Of a DNA stretch of 52,931 nt, positions 43,532 through 52,877 are shown in pieces. A program made the position numbers and the translations under genes. Location of the stretch: positions 1 through 52,931 of the forward strand of contig CAYPZI010000009.1 in NCBI GenBank assembly GCA_964415185.1, given 5' to 3'. The stretch's first letter is position 1; every line of letters begins with the position of its first letter. The notes under the pieces were generated by a model, which was given only the letters and a program-made list of their open reading frames with translations, had not been told where the DNA came from and searched no databases. This DNA comes from CAYVBJ01 sp964415185. GTDB lineage: Bacteria; Bacteroidota; Rhodothermia; Balneolales; Balneolaceae.

Positions 43532-44200
43532 GTGATACCCCAATCAATCATAAACCGGGATTTTAAACCGCTAACAACATTTGATGCCGCATCCACGGCA
43601 CTGGCCAAGATGGATGCATGGCATACTACCTGCCTGCCGGTTCTTGAGCCTGCCACGAAGAAAGTGGTCGGAACATTGTTGCTTGATGATATTGTTGACC
43701 TTCCGGACGACAGTGTCCCGGTCTCTTCAATCAATCTTGGCAACCCGGTTATTGTCTATAAATATCAGCACATTTTTGAAGTGGCCCGGCTGATGCTTCA
43801 GCATGAAATCAGGATTATTGCTGTTACCGATGAGTCTGAAGAATATATCGGTGTGATCGAAAAAAAATCGATCCTTGAAGAAATAACACAGATGTTGAAC
43901 ATTTCCGTATTGGGTTCTGTGCTTACGATTGAAATTTCAGCGGATGATTTCTCCCTGACCGAACCTGTGCACCTGATTGAAAGTGAAAAAGCCAATATCC
44001 TGGGTGTGGCTGTTCAGCAGGTTGACAAATCGATACCTGTAATTCAGGTTACTTTCAAGCTGAATATCAGGGATACATCCGTGGTGAGTTCCGCTTTAAG
44101 GAGGCACGGATATAAAATTTTGAGTGAAGAAAACAGTGACTTGCTGAATCTTGATTTTACTGAAAGAGCCGATGAGCTTATCCGGTATCTCGATATCTGA
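43532..44200 (+). CDS. CBS-domain protein with a C-terminal ACT-like region
   Basis: A 222-residue protein. Two CBS motifs occupy about residues 1-125 (TTCLPVLEPATKKVVGTLLLDD and IIAVTDESEEYIGVIEKKSIL), which would sense adenine nucleotides. The following part (LTIEISADDFSLTEPVHLIESEKANILGV) looks like an ACT-type regulatory fold. Such CBS-ACT proteins lack a catalytic domain and probably act by binding a partner. The start is GTG at 43532, 11 bases after hflX, suggesting the same operon. Confidence 0.78.
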   Translation: MIPQSIINRDFKPLTTFDAASTALAKMDAWHTTCLPVLEPATKKVVGTLLLDDIVDLPDDSVPVSSINLGNPVIVYKYQHIFEVARLMLQHEIRIIAVTDESEEYIGVIEKKSILEEITQMLNISVLGSVLTIEISADDFSLTEPVHLIESEKANILGVAVQQVDKSIPVIQVTFKLNIRDTSVVSSALRRHGYKILSEENSDLLNLDFTERADELIRYLDI

Positions 44201-44291
44201 TTTTTAATTTCTTTGCAAATCAAACAGGGAACAAATACCATATTCTTGGTATATTCAGTAATGTAAAATTGTTTTTGAAATACAGACCCCC

Positions 44292-47285
44292 ATGATCAAA
44301 AAATATTTGCCGTCTCTTCTTTTTACCCTGTTTATATCTCCTTACTTTTTTTTAGCAAGTGCACAGCACAACCAGCACTCTTATCAGCAGATATTCCAGG
44401 ATGGATTGCTTCTGTTTGAAAGAGGACTGTACACAGAAGCAGAATCCAAATTCAGGCAGGCACTTGATCAGAATGATCAGAACAGCAGTTTAACAGAAGC
44501 AGCACAATTTCATCTTGCACGTACACGGATGAGGCTCGACTCACTGAACAGTGAAATTTATGTTGAGGAATTTATCTCGGAACATCCCGAAAGTTCATAT
44601 TCCGTTGAACTTCTGACAGATTTGGGCCATCGCTATTACGAAAACGGGGATGCCGTTGAAGCGATAACAACATATGAAAGGGCACTAAATTATCCTTCGG
44701 GTGAAGAGGAGTCGGTAGATCTCTATTTCTGGCTTGCTGAAACATCGGCACAGTCCGGTTATTATGACGAAAGCCAGAGATATTACCTGCTTCTGGCCGA
44801 AGATCACCCCAAATCTCCGCGGGCACCTGAAGCCCTTTTTGCGCGCGGACAACTGTTTCTGGAGCAGGAAGAATTTGCCAAGGCTACCGGGGCCTTTGAA
44901 CTTTTGAGAAGCCGTTATCCCGGGAATTCCATAACACGTCGTGTGGGAACAGCTCTTGGAGAATCATATTATAAACAGGAGAGGTTCCGGGATGCGATTC
45001 AGGCTTTTGAAAATGCAATGCCCTATCTTGATGAGGAAGGAAGGTCGAAAGCTGTGTATCTTACTGCCGAGAGCTATAATGCACTCAACGAATTTGAGGC
45101 GGCAACCAAAGCATATCGCGAATATATCAATCGTACGGAAGGTACCGATGATGTGCGAATCGCTCACTACGGGCTTGGATGGGTTTATCACAAACAGGAA
45201 ATCTATCACTGGGCCGCCCGGTCGTTTGGCGAAGCAGCAGCGGGGAATGATGAACTTGCCAAAAAAGCACTTTACTATAAAGCAGTGAATGAAAAATTGA
45301 GCAGCAGGTATGACCTGGCTCTCGAATCATTCCGGGAATTCGGCGAACGGTTTGAAGAAGGCCTCTTTTCTGAGAATGCCTATTATGAATGGGGGATTAC
45401 AGCCTTCGAAGTCGGAAGGTATGCCGAAGCAATTGATGCCCTCTTGCCGTTGGCCAGAAGAGTTGAAGAATTAAATGAGCCGGGAAAAGTGCTTACATTT
45501 CTCGGTGAAGTTTACTTTGCAAACGGCGAATATACAAGAGCCCTGGAAACTTTTGAGATTGCCGAAAAGATGGCGGATCTTGATCCGGCCCTTAAGCTGC
45601 AGGCCCGCTTTCAAAAAGCATGGGTGCAGTACAGTAACCAGGCATATCAACAGGCACAGCCGGATTTTGAATTTGTGTATGAAAACGGTTCCGGTATGCC
45701 GCTTGCAAAAGAAGCACTCTTCTGGAGTGCAGATGCTCACTACCAGATGAGGAATTACGGGCCTGCTGCAAATCAATATGCCAGGTTCATAAATGAGAAT
45801 CGCGGACATGAACTGGCCGGCCCTGCGAAATATGCGCTTGGCTGGAGCTATTTTATGATGGGTGATTTTGGGAATGCCGTAGATCCTTTTATCGATTTTC
45901 TGAATAATTATGATCCACCCGAAATTGCACTTTATCCTTTTGATACGGATACAAAGCTGAGAATCGGCGACAGTTACTTTGCCCTGGGCGAATACGGCAA
46001 GGCGTTAGAATATTATCAACAGACCATTGGTGCCGAACCAGGTGGCGATTATGCCATGTTTCAGGTGGCAAACAGCTATTACAGGATGGACAGAAACTTC
46101 GAAGCAGTTTCAGAATTCAGAAAACTTCTTCGAATATATCCGTATAGCTCTCTCAGGGAACAGGCACAATATAATGTGGCATATATTTACCTGAATACGG
46201 GAAATTACGATCAGGCTATCGAAGAGTTTGGAACAGTGATTAATCGTTTTCCTTCCACCGAGTGGGCTGCACGGTCCCAGTACAATATCGGGGATGCCTA
46301 TTACAACGCAGGTAATTTTGAGGAGGCAATTGAAGCCTACAAATCTGTGCTTGAAAATTATCCGAGAAGCGAATATATCATAGAAGCTATTGACGGGATT
46401 CAGTTTGCACAACTTTCGGGGGGCGGCAGTGACTCAAGTACCGACATTCTTGAAGATTTTCTGGCCGATAATCCTACCTCAACAACTGCCGATCGCCTGC
46501 GCTACCGCCAGGCTGAAAACCTGCTTCAGTCCGGTAATTATGAAGCGGCTGTATCTGAATTCAGACAATATATTCGTATTACCAACAACAGGAACTTGCT
46601 TCCGGAAGCTTATAACAATCTTGCCGATGCTTATATGAGGACTGATAAAACCGAGGAGGCGGCAGAAGCCTACCAAACGATTATTTCTGATTTTCCTGAT
46701 TCGGACCAGGCACCGGTCGCTTTGGCCGAGCTTGGCAGGATCCGCTTTGAGCAGGGGCGCCTTGATGAATCCGAAAATTATTATAGTGACCTTCTACAAG
46801 CTCCGAGGTACAGGCAGGAAGCAAATATGGGCCTTGGTAACATTAATCTCGAAAGAAACCGCCTCGGGGAAGCCCGTACTTATTTCGAGGATGCTTTAAA
46901 ATCAAATCCAAATAATGAGGGAGCAAAAAACGGCTTGGCGAAAGTACTTTTAAGGGAAGAGAACTACAGTGAAGCCCGGCAGATTTTTGAAGAAGTTTCG
47001 AATCGAAGTACAGCTCAGGCTGGCGCTGAAGCCCAGTACTACATCGGAAGAACCTATCAGCAGGAAGGAGATTTTGACGCAGCTCTCGATGCTTATTCAA
47101 AAGTTGAGGTGTTATATGAAGCATTTGATGTGTGGGTATCTGAAGCTCAATTCAATACCGCGGAAATATATATCCGCCAGGGCAGGCAGGGTGATGCCAT
47201 TTCAATACTTGAATCTATCAGGGAAAATTATCCTGGTACAGATGCTGCAGTCAAAGCACAAAGACTGCTTCAAAGCCGAAATTGA
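44292..47285 (+). CDS. Long exported TPR protein
   Basis: A 997-residue protein with a signal peptide (hydrophobic core SLLFTLFISPYFFLA, cleavage near ASAQ). Nearly the entire chain consists of TPR and Sel1-like helical hairpins of 34-40 residues with the W/L-G-Y-A-F-A-P pattern, for example FLEQEEFAKATGAFELLRSR and AYYNAGNFEEAIEAYKSVL. About 20 or more units form a superhelical scaffold, probably periplasmic and outer-membrane associated. No enzymatic domain is seen. It lies 15 bases before aroA and may share its transcript. Confidence 0.88.
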   Translation: MIKKYLPSLLFTLFISPYFFLASAQHNQHSYQQIFQDGLLLFERGLYTEAESKFRQALDQNDQNSSLTEAAQFHLARTRMRLDSLNSEIYVEEFISEHPESSYSVELLTDLGHRYYENGDAVEAITTYERALNYPSGEEESVDLYFWLAETSAQSGYYDESQRYYLLLAEDHPKSPRAPEALFARGQLFLEQEEFAKATGAFELLRSRYPGNSITRRVGTALGESYYKQERFRDAIQAFENAMPYLDEEGRSKAVYLTAESYNALNEFEAATKAYREYINRTEGTDDVRIAHYGLGWVYHKQEIYHWAARSFGEAAAGNDELAKKALYYKAVNEKLSSRYDLALESFREFGERFEEGLFSENAYYEWGITAFEVGRYAEAIDALLPLARRVEELNEPGKVLTFLGEVYFANGEYTRALETFEIAEKMADLDPALKLQARFQKAWVQYSNQAYQQAQPDFEFVYENGSGMPLAKEALFWSADAHYQMRNYGPAANQYARFINENRGHELAGPAKYALGWSYFMMGDFGNAVDPFIDFLNNYDPPEIALYPFDTDTKLRIGDSYFALGEYGKALEYYQQTIGAEPGGDYAMFQVANSYYRMDRNFEAVSEFRKLLRIYPYSSLREQAQYNVAYIYLNTGNYDQAIEEFGTVINRFPSTEWAARSQYNIGDAYYNAGNFEEAIEAYKSVLENYPRSEYIIEAIDGIQFAQLSGGGSDSSTDILEDFLADNPTSTTADRLRYRQAENLLQSGNYEAAVSEFRQYIRITNNRNLLPEAYNNLADAYMRTDKTEEAAEAYQTIISDFPDSDQAPVALAELGRIRFEQGRLDESENYYSDLLQAPRYRQEANMGLGNINLERNRLGEARTYFEDALKSNPNNEGAKNGLAKVLLREENYSEARQIFEEVSNRSTAQAGAEAQYYIGRTYQQEGDFDAALDAYSKVEVLYEAFDVWVSEAQFNTAEIYIRQGRQGDAISILESIRENYPGTDAAVKAQRLLQSRN

Positions 47286-47300
47286 TATTTCTTTTGTGAT

Positions 47301-48590
47301 ATGAATCAAAAAGTAAAACCTGCTCAGCAGCTTAAGGGAGAAATTATTATGCCTCCCGACAAATCAATTGCCCACCGCTCTGCTATGTTTGCTGCCATTG
47401 CAAATGGGTTGAGTGAAATCAAGAACTATTCTGAAGCCGCAGATCCACAAAGCACGCTTTTGTGCCTGAAAAAACTTGGGGTTGAAATAGAAACCATTGA
47501 CAGGGGGATTCTCAAAATAAAAGGTGTTGGCAGAAATGGTTTTAAAGAGCCTGATAGCATTCTCGATTGTGGCAATTCAGGTACAACCATGAGGCTTCTG
47601 TCGGGTATTTTGGCCGGGGCCGGTGTTCCTTGCATTCTTGAAGGTGACGATTCTCTCTCAAACCGCACCATGAAAAGAATCATCACGCCGCTGCAGCAGA
47701 TGGGTGCTGAAATCAGCGCAAGAGAAAATAATTATGCCCCGCTTAGAATCGGCCCCAATTCGGGCATTAAGGCTTTGCGATTCCCACTTCCCATTCCGAG
47801 TGCACAGCTAAAATCATGTGTACTGCTTGCAGGCCTTTACGGAGACGAAAAAACGATTGTCATCGAATCGGAAATCAGCAGGGATCACACGGAACGGCTT
47901 CTCGATCTGCCGGTTGAAATATTTGGAACCGAAAGAAGAATCACAAGTGATAAGCACCATGCCATTCCGCCTCAAAATTATAGCATTCCCGGCGATTTTT
48001 CTGCCGCTTCTTTTTGGCTGGCTGCAGGGGCAATCCATAAAAGAGCTCATTTACGATTAAAATCAACCGGTATCAATCCCACCCGATCTGCATTTTTGAA
48101 TATTCTCGAACAAATGGGAGCCGAAATAGAAATTCAGAATGAGATAATGGAAGGAAAAGAACCGGTGGCAGATATCACAGTCAAATCTTCAGAGCTGAAA
48201 AGCGTGGATCTGCCAAAACACCTCGTTTCAAATTGTATTGATGAAATTCCGGTTATGATGGTAGCCATGTGTTTTGCTGAAGGCGTTTCTACCATCCGGG
48301 GAGCAGGCGAATTGCGCCATAAAGAAACCGACCGGCTGGCTGCCATGCAAAATATCCTTTCAAAGGCCGGTGCCCGGTTTGAAATAACAGAAGATTCGGT
48401 AACAATTGAAGGTGATCCCGGCTTTGTGCCAAAAGCAACTGAGTATGAGAGTGAACATGACCACCGCATCGCAATGTCGGCTGCAGTGATGAGCCTTATG
48501 GCTCAAAAAGAATCTGTGGTCAAAAACTCGGATTGTACGGACATTTCATATCCCGGCTTTTGGCGCGACCTTGCAGGGCTTTCGCAATAA
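47301..48590 (+). CDS. aroA: 3-phosphoshikimate 1-carboxyvinyltransferase (EPSP synthase)
   Basis: The sixth shikimate-pathway enzyme joins shikimate-3-phosphate with PEP. It has 429 residues. Blocks: MPPDKSIAHRSAMFAA (substrate-binding Lys, Ser, Arg), LDCGNSGTTMRLLSG, and RHKETDRLAAM with catalytic Glu and Lys, then EHDHRIAMSAAV. The PEP-site loop reads GNSGTTMRL, and no Gly-Ala glyphosate-tolerance pattern can be judged with certainty by eye. It is followed by a long leader for hsp20. Confidence 0.96.
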   Translation: MNQKVKPAQQLKGEIIMPPDKSIAHRSAMFAAIANGLSEIKNYSEAADPQSTLLCLKKLGVEIETIDRGILKIKGVGRNGFKEPDSILDCGNSGTTMRLLSGILAGAGVPCILEGDDSLSNRTMKRIITPLQQMGAEISARENNYAPLRIGPNSGIKALRFPLPIPSAQLKSCVLLAGLYGDEKTIVIESEISRDHTERLLDLPVEIFGTERRITSDKHHAIPPQNYSIPGDFSAASFWLAAGAIHKRAHLRLKSTGINPTRSAFLNILEQMGAEIEIQNEIMEGKEPVADITVKSSELKSVDLPKHLVSNCIDEIPVMMVAMCFAEGVSTIRGAGELRHKETDRLAAMQNILSKAGARFEITEDSVTIEGDPGFVPKATEYESEHDHRIAMSAAVMSLMAQKESVVKNSDCTDISYPGFWRDLAGLSQ

Positions 48591-48652
48591 AAAAAGGTAA
48601 AACACCGAAATCTGCCATAATTTAATTTTGTAAGCCTGATACGCCCCTCATT

Positions 48653-48700
48653 ATGTCAGTGCCATAGATATTCAATCGTCTGACTGTCAATACGTCAGTG
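48653..48700 (+). promoter_or_regulatory. Repeated GTCAGTG motifs upstream of the hsp20 promoter
   Basis: GTCAGTG occurs at 48655-48661 and 48694-48700, and its inverted core CTGAC at 48680-48684 forms an inverted repeat with GTCAG at 48694-48698. These sit about 20-70 bases upstream of the sigma-54 -24 box, the range where activator-binding sites for bacterial enhancer-binding proteins are found. Confidence 0.42.
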
Positions 48701-48721
48701 AATAAACCTTCACATCTTGCT

Positions 48722-48737
48722 TGGCACTGTGATTGCT
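48722..48737 (+). promoter_or_regulatory. Sigma-54 (RpoN) promoter of hsp20-dnaK
   Basis: TGGCAC, five bases, then TTGCT: the -24 GG (48723-48724) and the -12 GC (48735-48736) are exactly 12 bases apart and all core positions match the RpoN consensus. The predicted transcript starts about 48748, giving a leader of about 18 bases with a Shine-Dalgarno AAGGTGA (48754-48760) before ATG 48766. Confidence 0.7.
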
Positions 48738-48765
48738 CAATGGTAAAGAAACCAAGGTGATATCT

Positions 48766-49191
48766 ATGAGCAACTATACAACAGATCTTGAAAACCAACT
48801 GAACCGGATTGGTAAAGACATCCGGTCATTTGTGGAACGTCTTGTGCCGATAGAGACGGAAGAATTTGATTTTTCGCCCGATTGTGACATTGTAGAAAGT
48901 GAGGATGGATTTAAAATCATAACGGATCTTCCGGGGATGGAAAGTGATGATATACAGATTACACTCAAAAACAGGGTACTGATCATCAGCGGAGAACGTG
49001 AATTTACCCTTGATGAAGAGGAAGAACTTAAACGGGAAGAGCGGAAACAGGGAGTATTTTCACGGTCGTTCGCAATTCCTGTTGAAGCAACATCGGGTGA
49101 AGTAAAAGCCAAATTTAAAAACGGCGTACTAACGGTTTTTGTACCGAAAGCCGAAGATGAAGAGAAAGCTCATAGGATCACGATTGAATAA
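48766..49191 (+). CDS. Small heat-shock protein, Hsp20/alpha-crystallin family
   Basis: An ATP-independent holdase that binds unfolding proteins and hands them to DnaK. It has 141 residues from ATG 48766. The alpha-crystallin domain shows IITDLPGMESDDIQITLKN, VLIISGERE, and the signature region FSRSFAIPVEA, then GVLTVFVPKA with an I-x-I type tail (HRITIE). The frame is open from TTG 48733, but that lies inside the sigma-54 -12 box, so the downstream ATG with its Shine-Dalgarno is the start. dnaK follows 56 bases later. Confidence 0.95.
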   Translation: MSNYTTDLENQLNRIGKDIRSFVERLVPIETEEFDFSPDCDIVESEDGFKIITDLPGMESDDIQITLKNRVLIISGEREFTLDEEEELKREERKQGVFSRSFAIPVEATSGEVKAKFKNGVLTVFVPKAEDEEKAHRITIE

Positions 49192-49247
49192 GAAATTCAA
49201 GAAACAGAAAACAAACAAAAATTTTAACATAAAAACAGAATAGAATT

Positions 49248-51173
49248 ATGGGTAAGATAATTGGAATAGACTTGGGAACCACCAACTCGTGCGTTGCCGT
49301 AATGGAAGGCAATGAGCCGGTTGTTATACAAAACTCGGAAGGTGGACGGACAACCCCGTCGGTTGTCGCATTTTCAAAAGACGGTGAACGCCTGGTTGGT
49401 GCACCTGCAAAAAGACAGGCGATTACAAACCCGGATAAGACGATTTCTTCCATAAAACGTTTTATGGGGCGAATGTTTAATGAGGTTGAATCTGAAATAG
49501 GACAGGTTTCTTACAAAGTTGTAAAGGGAGATGATGGCACTGCCCGTGTAAAAATTGAAGACCGCCTTTATGCTCCGCAGGAAATATCGGCAATGGTACT
49601 TCAAAAAATGAAACAAACTGCCGAAGAATACCTGGGAGAGAAAGTGACCGATGCGGTTATTACCGTTCCTGCATATTTTAATGATGCACAGCGTAAGGCA
49701 ACCCAGGAAGCCGGAAAGATTGCCGGGCTTGAGGTAAAAAGAATTATTAACGAGCCTACCGCTGCCTCGCTTGCATATGGTCTTGATAAAAAAGACCAGG
49801 ACCAAACAATCATCGTTTATGACCTTGGCGGTGGTACATTTGATGTATCAGTTCTTGAACTTGGAGATGGAGTGTTTGAAGTTAAATCTACTTTTGGAGA
49901 TACCCATCTGGGCGGTGACGACTTTGATCAAAAGGTAATCAACTTTTTAGCCGATGAGTTCAAAAAAGATGAGGGAATTGATTTAAGAAAAGATCCGATG
50001 GCTATGCAGCGGCTTAAGGATGCAGCAGAGAAAGCGAAAATTGAGCTATCAAGTTCACAGAAAACCAATATCAATCTTCCGTTTATTACGGCGACTGACA
50101 GTGGCCCGAAACACCTGAATATCGACCTTACCAGGGCGAAGTTCGAACAACTTATCGATGACCTGGTGAAGAAAACAGTGAAACCATGTGAAAAAGCATT
50201 GAAAGATGCGGGAATTGATAAAAAAGAGATCGATCAGGTGATCCTGGTAGGTGGCTCAACACGGATTCCGAAAATCCAGGAAACGGTTAAAAAGTTCTTT
50301 GGCAAAGATCCGAGCAAAGGTGTAAACCCTGATGAAGTTGTAGCCATAGGCGCAGGTATTCAGGGTGGTGTGCTCTCAGGTGATGTTGATGATGTAGTCC
50401 TGCTTGATGTTACACCGCTCACCCTCGGGATCGAAACACTTGGCGGTGTAATGACCAAGCTGATTGAATCCAATACCACAATCCCGACCAGTAAAACCGA
50501 GACATTCTCGACGGCTGCTGACAACCAGAGCAGTGTTGAGATCCATGTGCTGCAAGGCGAACGAGCCCAGGCCAAAGATAACCGGACACTTGGCCGCTTC
50601 CATCTCGACGGAATACCGCCGGCACCTCGCGGAGTACCTCAAATTGAGGTGACCTTCGACATTGATGCCAATGGCGTACTTAAAGTAAGCGCGAAAGACA
50701 AAGGCACCGGCAAAGAGCAGAGCATCCGGATTGAACAGAGCTCCGGACTGTCTGATGAAGAAGTTGAAAAAATGCGTGAAGCTGCTAAAGAACACGCCGA
50801 AGAGGATAAAGAAATCCGTGAGCGTGTAGAGAAGCTGAACCAGGCCGACAGCCTTATCTTCTCGACAAGAAAGCAGCTTGATGAATACAAGGATAAAATC
50901 TCGGACGGCAACAAAGATAAAATTAATGCCGCACTCGACAAGCTTGAGAAACTGCAGAAGGAAGAAAAAGTGGACGAGCTTGAAGATGCCATGAATGAGC
51001 TGAACCAGGCTTGGTCGGCTGCTTCCCAGGAGATTTATCAGTCGGCCGAAGAAGCTCAACAGGCTCCGGGCGAAAACGGAGAGCCAACCACTGAAGAAAC
51101 CTCAGCCGAAGGCGATGATGCCGTAGACGCCGACTTCGAGGTTGTGGATGACGATGATGATGATAAAAAATAA
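49248..51173 (+). CDS. dnaK: Chaperone DnaK (Hsp70)
   Basis: The main ATP-dependent Hsp70 chaperone. It has 641 residues: ATPase domain with IGIDLGTTNSCVAVMEG, NEPTAASLAYGLDKK and YDLGGGTFDVSVLELGDG; substrate-binding domain from about residue 390 (VVLLDVTPLTLGIETLGG); helical lid and a strongly acidic tail (FEVVDDDDDDKK). Gly-Gly-Ser-Thr-Arg-Ile-Pro is present. grpE and dnaJ are not adjacent, which is unlike many dnaK operons. It has no obvious promoter of its own and is probably transcribed with hsp20. Confidence 0.98.
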   Translation: MGKIIGIDLGTTNSCVAVMEGNEPVVIQNSEGGRTTPSVVAFSKDGERLVGAPAKRQAITNPDKTISSIKRFMGRMFNEVESEIGQVSYKVVKGDDGTARVKIEDRLYAPQEISAMVLQKMKQTAEEYLGEKVTDAVITVPAYFNDAQRKATQEAGKIAGLEVKRIINEPTAASLAYGLDKKDQDQTIIVYDLGGGTFDVSVLELGDGVFEVKSTFGDTHLGGDDFDQKVINFLADEFKKDEGIDLRKDPMAMQRLKDAAEKAKIELSSSQKTNINLPFITATDSGPKHLNIDLTRAKFEQLIDDLVKKTVKPCEKALKDAGIDKKEIDQVILVGGSTRIPKIQETVKKFFGKDPSKGVNPDEVVAIGAGIQGGVLSGDVDDVVLLDVTPLTLGIETLGGVMTKLIESNTTIPTSKTETFSTAADNQSSVEIHVLQGERAQAKDNRTLGRFHLDGIPPAPRGVPQIEVTFDIDANGVLKVSAKDKGTGKEQSIRIEQSSGLSDEEVEKMREAAKEHAEEDKEIRERVEKLNQADSLIFSTRKQLDEYKDKISDGNKDKINAALDKLEKLQKEEKVDELEDAMNELNQAWSAASQEIYQSAEEAQQAPGENGEPTTEETSAEGDDAVDADFEVVDDDDDDKK

Positions 51174-51211
51174 ATAAATAACCAGGCATATTGCCTTGGT
51201 ATGTAAAATTG

Positions 51212-51247
51212 AAAGGAAGCGTTCTAACTGGCGCTTCCTTTTTTTAT
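51212..51247 (+). terminator. Rho-independent terminator after dnaK
   Basis: A stem AAAGGAAGCG / CGCTTCCTTT around a loop is followed by a long T-run. A second hairpin (ACCAGGCA..TGCCTTGGT, 51181-51200) lies just before it. Confidence 0.9.
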
Positions 51248-51342
51248 AGATTTGACACACATTAGTGCTGAAAATTTTATAAAATTCAGCTCAGACATAA
51301 AATATATGGTCTTTGAAAATACAAATCTGATATGGTGGAAGG

Positions 51343-52281
51343 ATGTCCGAAAAATACAAAATCCTGATTGTGGACGATGATCAGCCTGTCCATCTCTTTA
51401 CTGATAAAGCACTTGAGGTAAGTTATAATCTTTCTCATGCGAATAGTGCCCAGGAAGCGATTGACCTGATTACGAAAGAAACTTTTAACCTGATACTCAG
51501 CGATATTCATATGCCGGGTATGTCAGGACTTGAATTTTTGGAATCGCTGCTAACGGATGCCAATAAAAAAAATATTCCTGTCCTGATTATGACGAGCCTC
51601 CCTACGGTAGAAAAGGAGAAGAAGGCTTTTGACATGGGAGCAGCCGATTTTATGGATAAAAGCATTTTTTTCCAAAAGGAAAAAGATGAGCTTTTGAACA
51701 GGGTGCAAATGAAGCTGGTTACCAATGTCGATGTACCCGACTTGCCTAAAGGCCTGAATGTAAATAAAAAACATCTTGTATCGGTATTGATGGACGAAGC
51801 GATTACCGGAGATTTCTTCACAGCTTCCCGGAAATTGTTTATGGAGCTGCGAAAGGTATTCGGCCTTGATCACATTTACCTCTGGAGCCTGCGGTCGGAG
51901 GAGCCCCAGGTGCTTCTCAGTATCGGTAATGAAACCCTGCTGAAATTCGGCCCGGCCGATTTAAAAAAGGAAAAAAGGTTCAGTGATTTTTTAAAAGAAA
52001 AAAAACCGTATTTATCCAATCATGTATTTGATGGAGAGAATGGGATATTTTGTGAAGCATCTAAAGATGAAAACCTTCCGGCTGAAGCCGGTGTACCACT
52101 CTATGCTATCTCAGACAGGGAACTGGTTAAAAACAAGATGAAAATTATGCCGGGCACAGAGATATTTGCACTTGTTACATTAAAACGGAACCGGCTGATA
52201 ACTACCGAAGAGTATAATTTCCTGACCCGTTTTCTGATTCAAAGCGGCACCGTTTTGTGGAGGCTGTTTTCCAGGATGTAA
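51343..52281 (+). CDS. Orphan response regulator with a GAF-like C-terminal region
   Basis: A 312-residue protein. The receiver domain spans about 1-125: acidic pair in IVDDDQPV, phospho-acceptor Asp54 in LILSDIHMPG, Thr84 in LIMTSLPT and Lys106 in FMDKSIFF. The rest (about 130-312) has no DNA-binding helix; segments such as RKVFGLDHIYLWSL, then GVPLYAISDREL suggest a GAF-like sensing fold. So output is probably by protein contact. No histidine kinase is nearby. A Shine-Dalgarno-like GGTGGAAGG precedes the ATG. Confidence 0.85.
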   Translation: MSEKYKILIVDDDQPVHLFTDKALEVSYNLSHANSAQEAIDLITKETFNLILSDIHMPGMSGLEFLESLLTDANKKNIPVLIMTSLPTVEKEKKAFDMGAADFMDKSIFFQKEKDELLNRVQMKLVTNVDVPDLPKGLNVNKKHLVSVLMDEAITGDFFTASRKLFMELRKVFGLDHIYLWSLRSEEPQVLLSIGNETLLKFGPADLKKEKRFSDFLKEKKPYLSNHVFDGENGIFCEASKDENLPAEAGVPLYAISDRELVKNKMKIMPGTEIFALVTLKRNRLITTEEYNFLTRFLIQSGTVLWRLFSRM

Positions 52282-52379
52282 AGAACACAAAATTTCAGAA
52301 CTTCTGAATCAATTTAGCAAAAACAAGGGATTACAGGGATGGTATCGTAAAACAGGAAGTCGTTTTTGTTAGTTGTCAA

Positions 52380-52430
<51 letters not shown>

Positions 52431-52437
<7 letters not shown>

Positions 52438-52808
52438 TTAAGCCTGATCCATTTCCAGATGGTATGTCCTGCAAAACCGGAGATGGCGCCAATTCCTGCG
52501 GCAATTAGAAGTGCCAGGCTAAGCTGGTTGTGCACATAGTTGGTAATCATAATCCCACCGACAAAATGGAGAACTACAGCCACAATGTAGCCGATTACAA
52601 ACGAAGAGATCATATCCACCCTTTTCAGGTTTATAAAAAAGAGTGAGATAAATGAAAAAACGATACCCGAAAAAAGCCATATGCCCAGCATTGAGACATC
52701 CGTATAATCCAGTTTTCTGAGTGGCTGGGTCCAGATGGGAAGGCCGCCTCCAGTTGTAGCCAGAAGGGTGGCAATCATTTTATATTTTTGACGGGTAGCT
52801 GTGTTCAT
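52431..52808 (-). CDS. Small four-helix membrane protein of unknown function
   Basis: A 125-residue protein with four hydrophobic segments (about 12-25, 38-58, 67-90 and 97-117), the glycine-rich AAGIGAISGFAGHTIW near the C-terminus and a basic tail IRLKK. No family is recognised. ATG at 52808 is in a good position and the hydrophobic periodicity supports a real gene. Its stop codon is supplied by the heptamer array. Confidence 0.62.
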
Positions 52809-52841
52809 ATCTTAAATTAGTTTATCTGACTTATTATTAAA

Positions 52842-52877
52842 AACCCGGTCACCCAGTTTACGCTCAACCCGGTCACC
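52842..52877. repeat. Direct repeat AACCCGGTCACC, two copies
   Basis: Identical 12-mers at 52842-52853 and 52866-52877, 24 bases apart start to start. They lie 34-69 bases upstream of the membrane-protein ATG at 52808, a plausible operator position. The remaining bases to the window end show no gene. Confidence 0.45.

Noticed and set aside
48733..49191. Longer hsp20 reading frame starting at TTG 48733
   Set aside because: That codon lies inside the -12 box of the predicted sigma-54 promoter; ATG 48766 has a Shine-Dalgarno and matches the family N-terminus.
49192..49247. CIRCE or separate heat-shock promoter before dnaK
   Set aside because: No TTAGCACTC/GAGTGCTAA inverted repeat or clear promoter boxes are visible in this 56-base gap.
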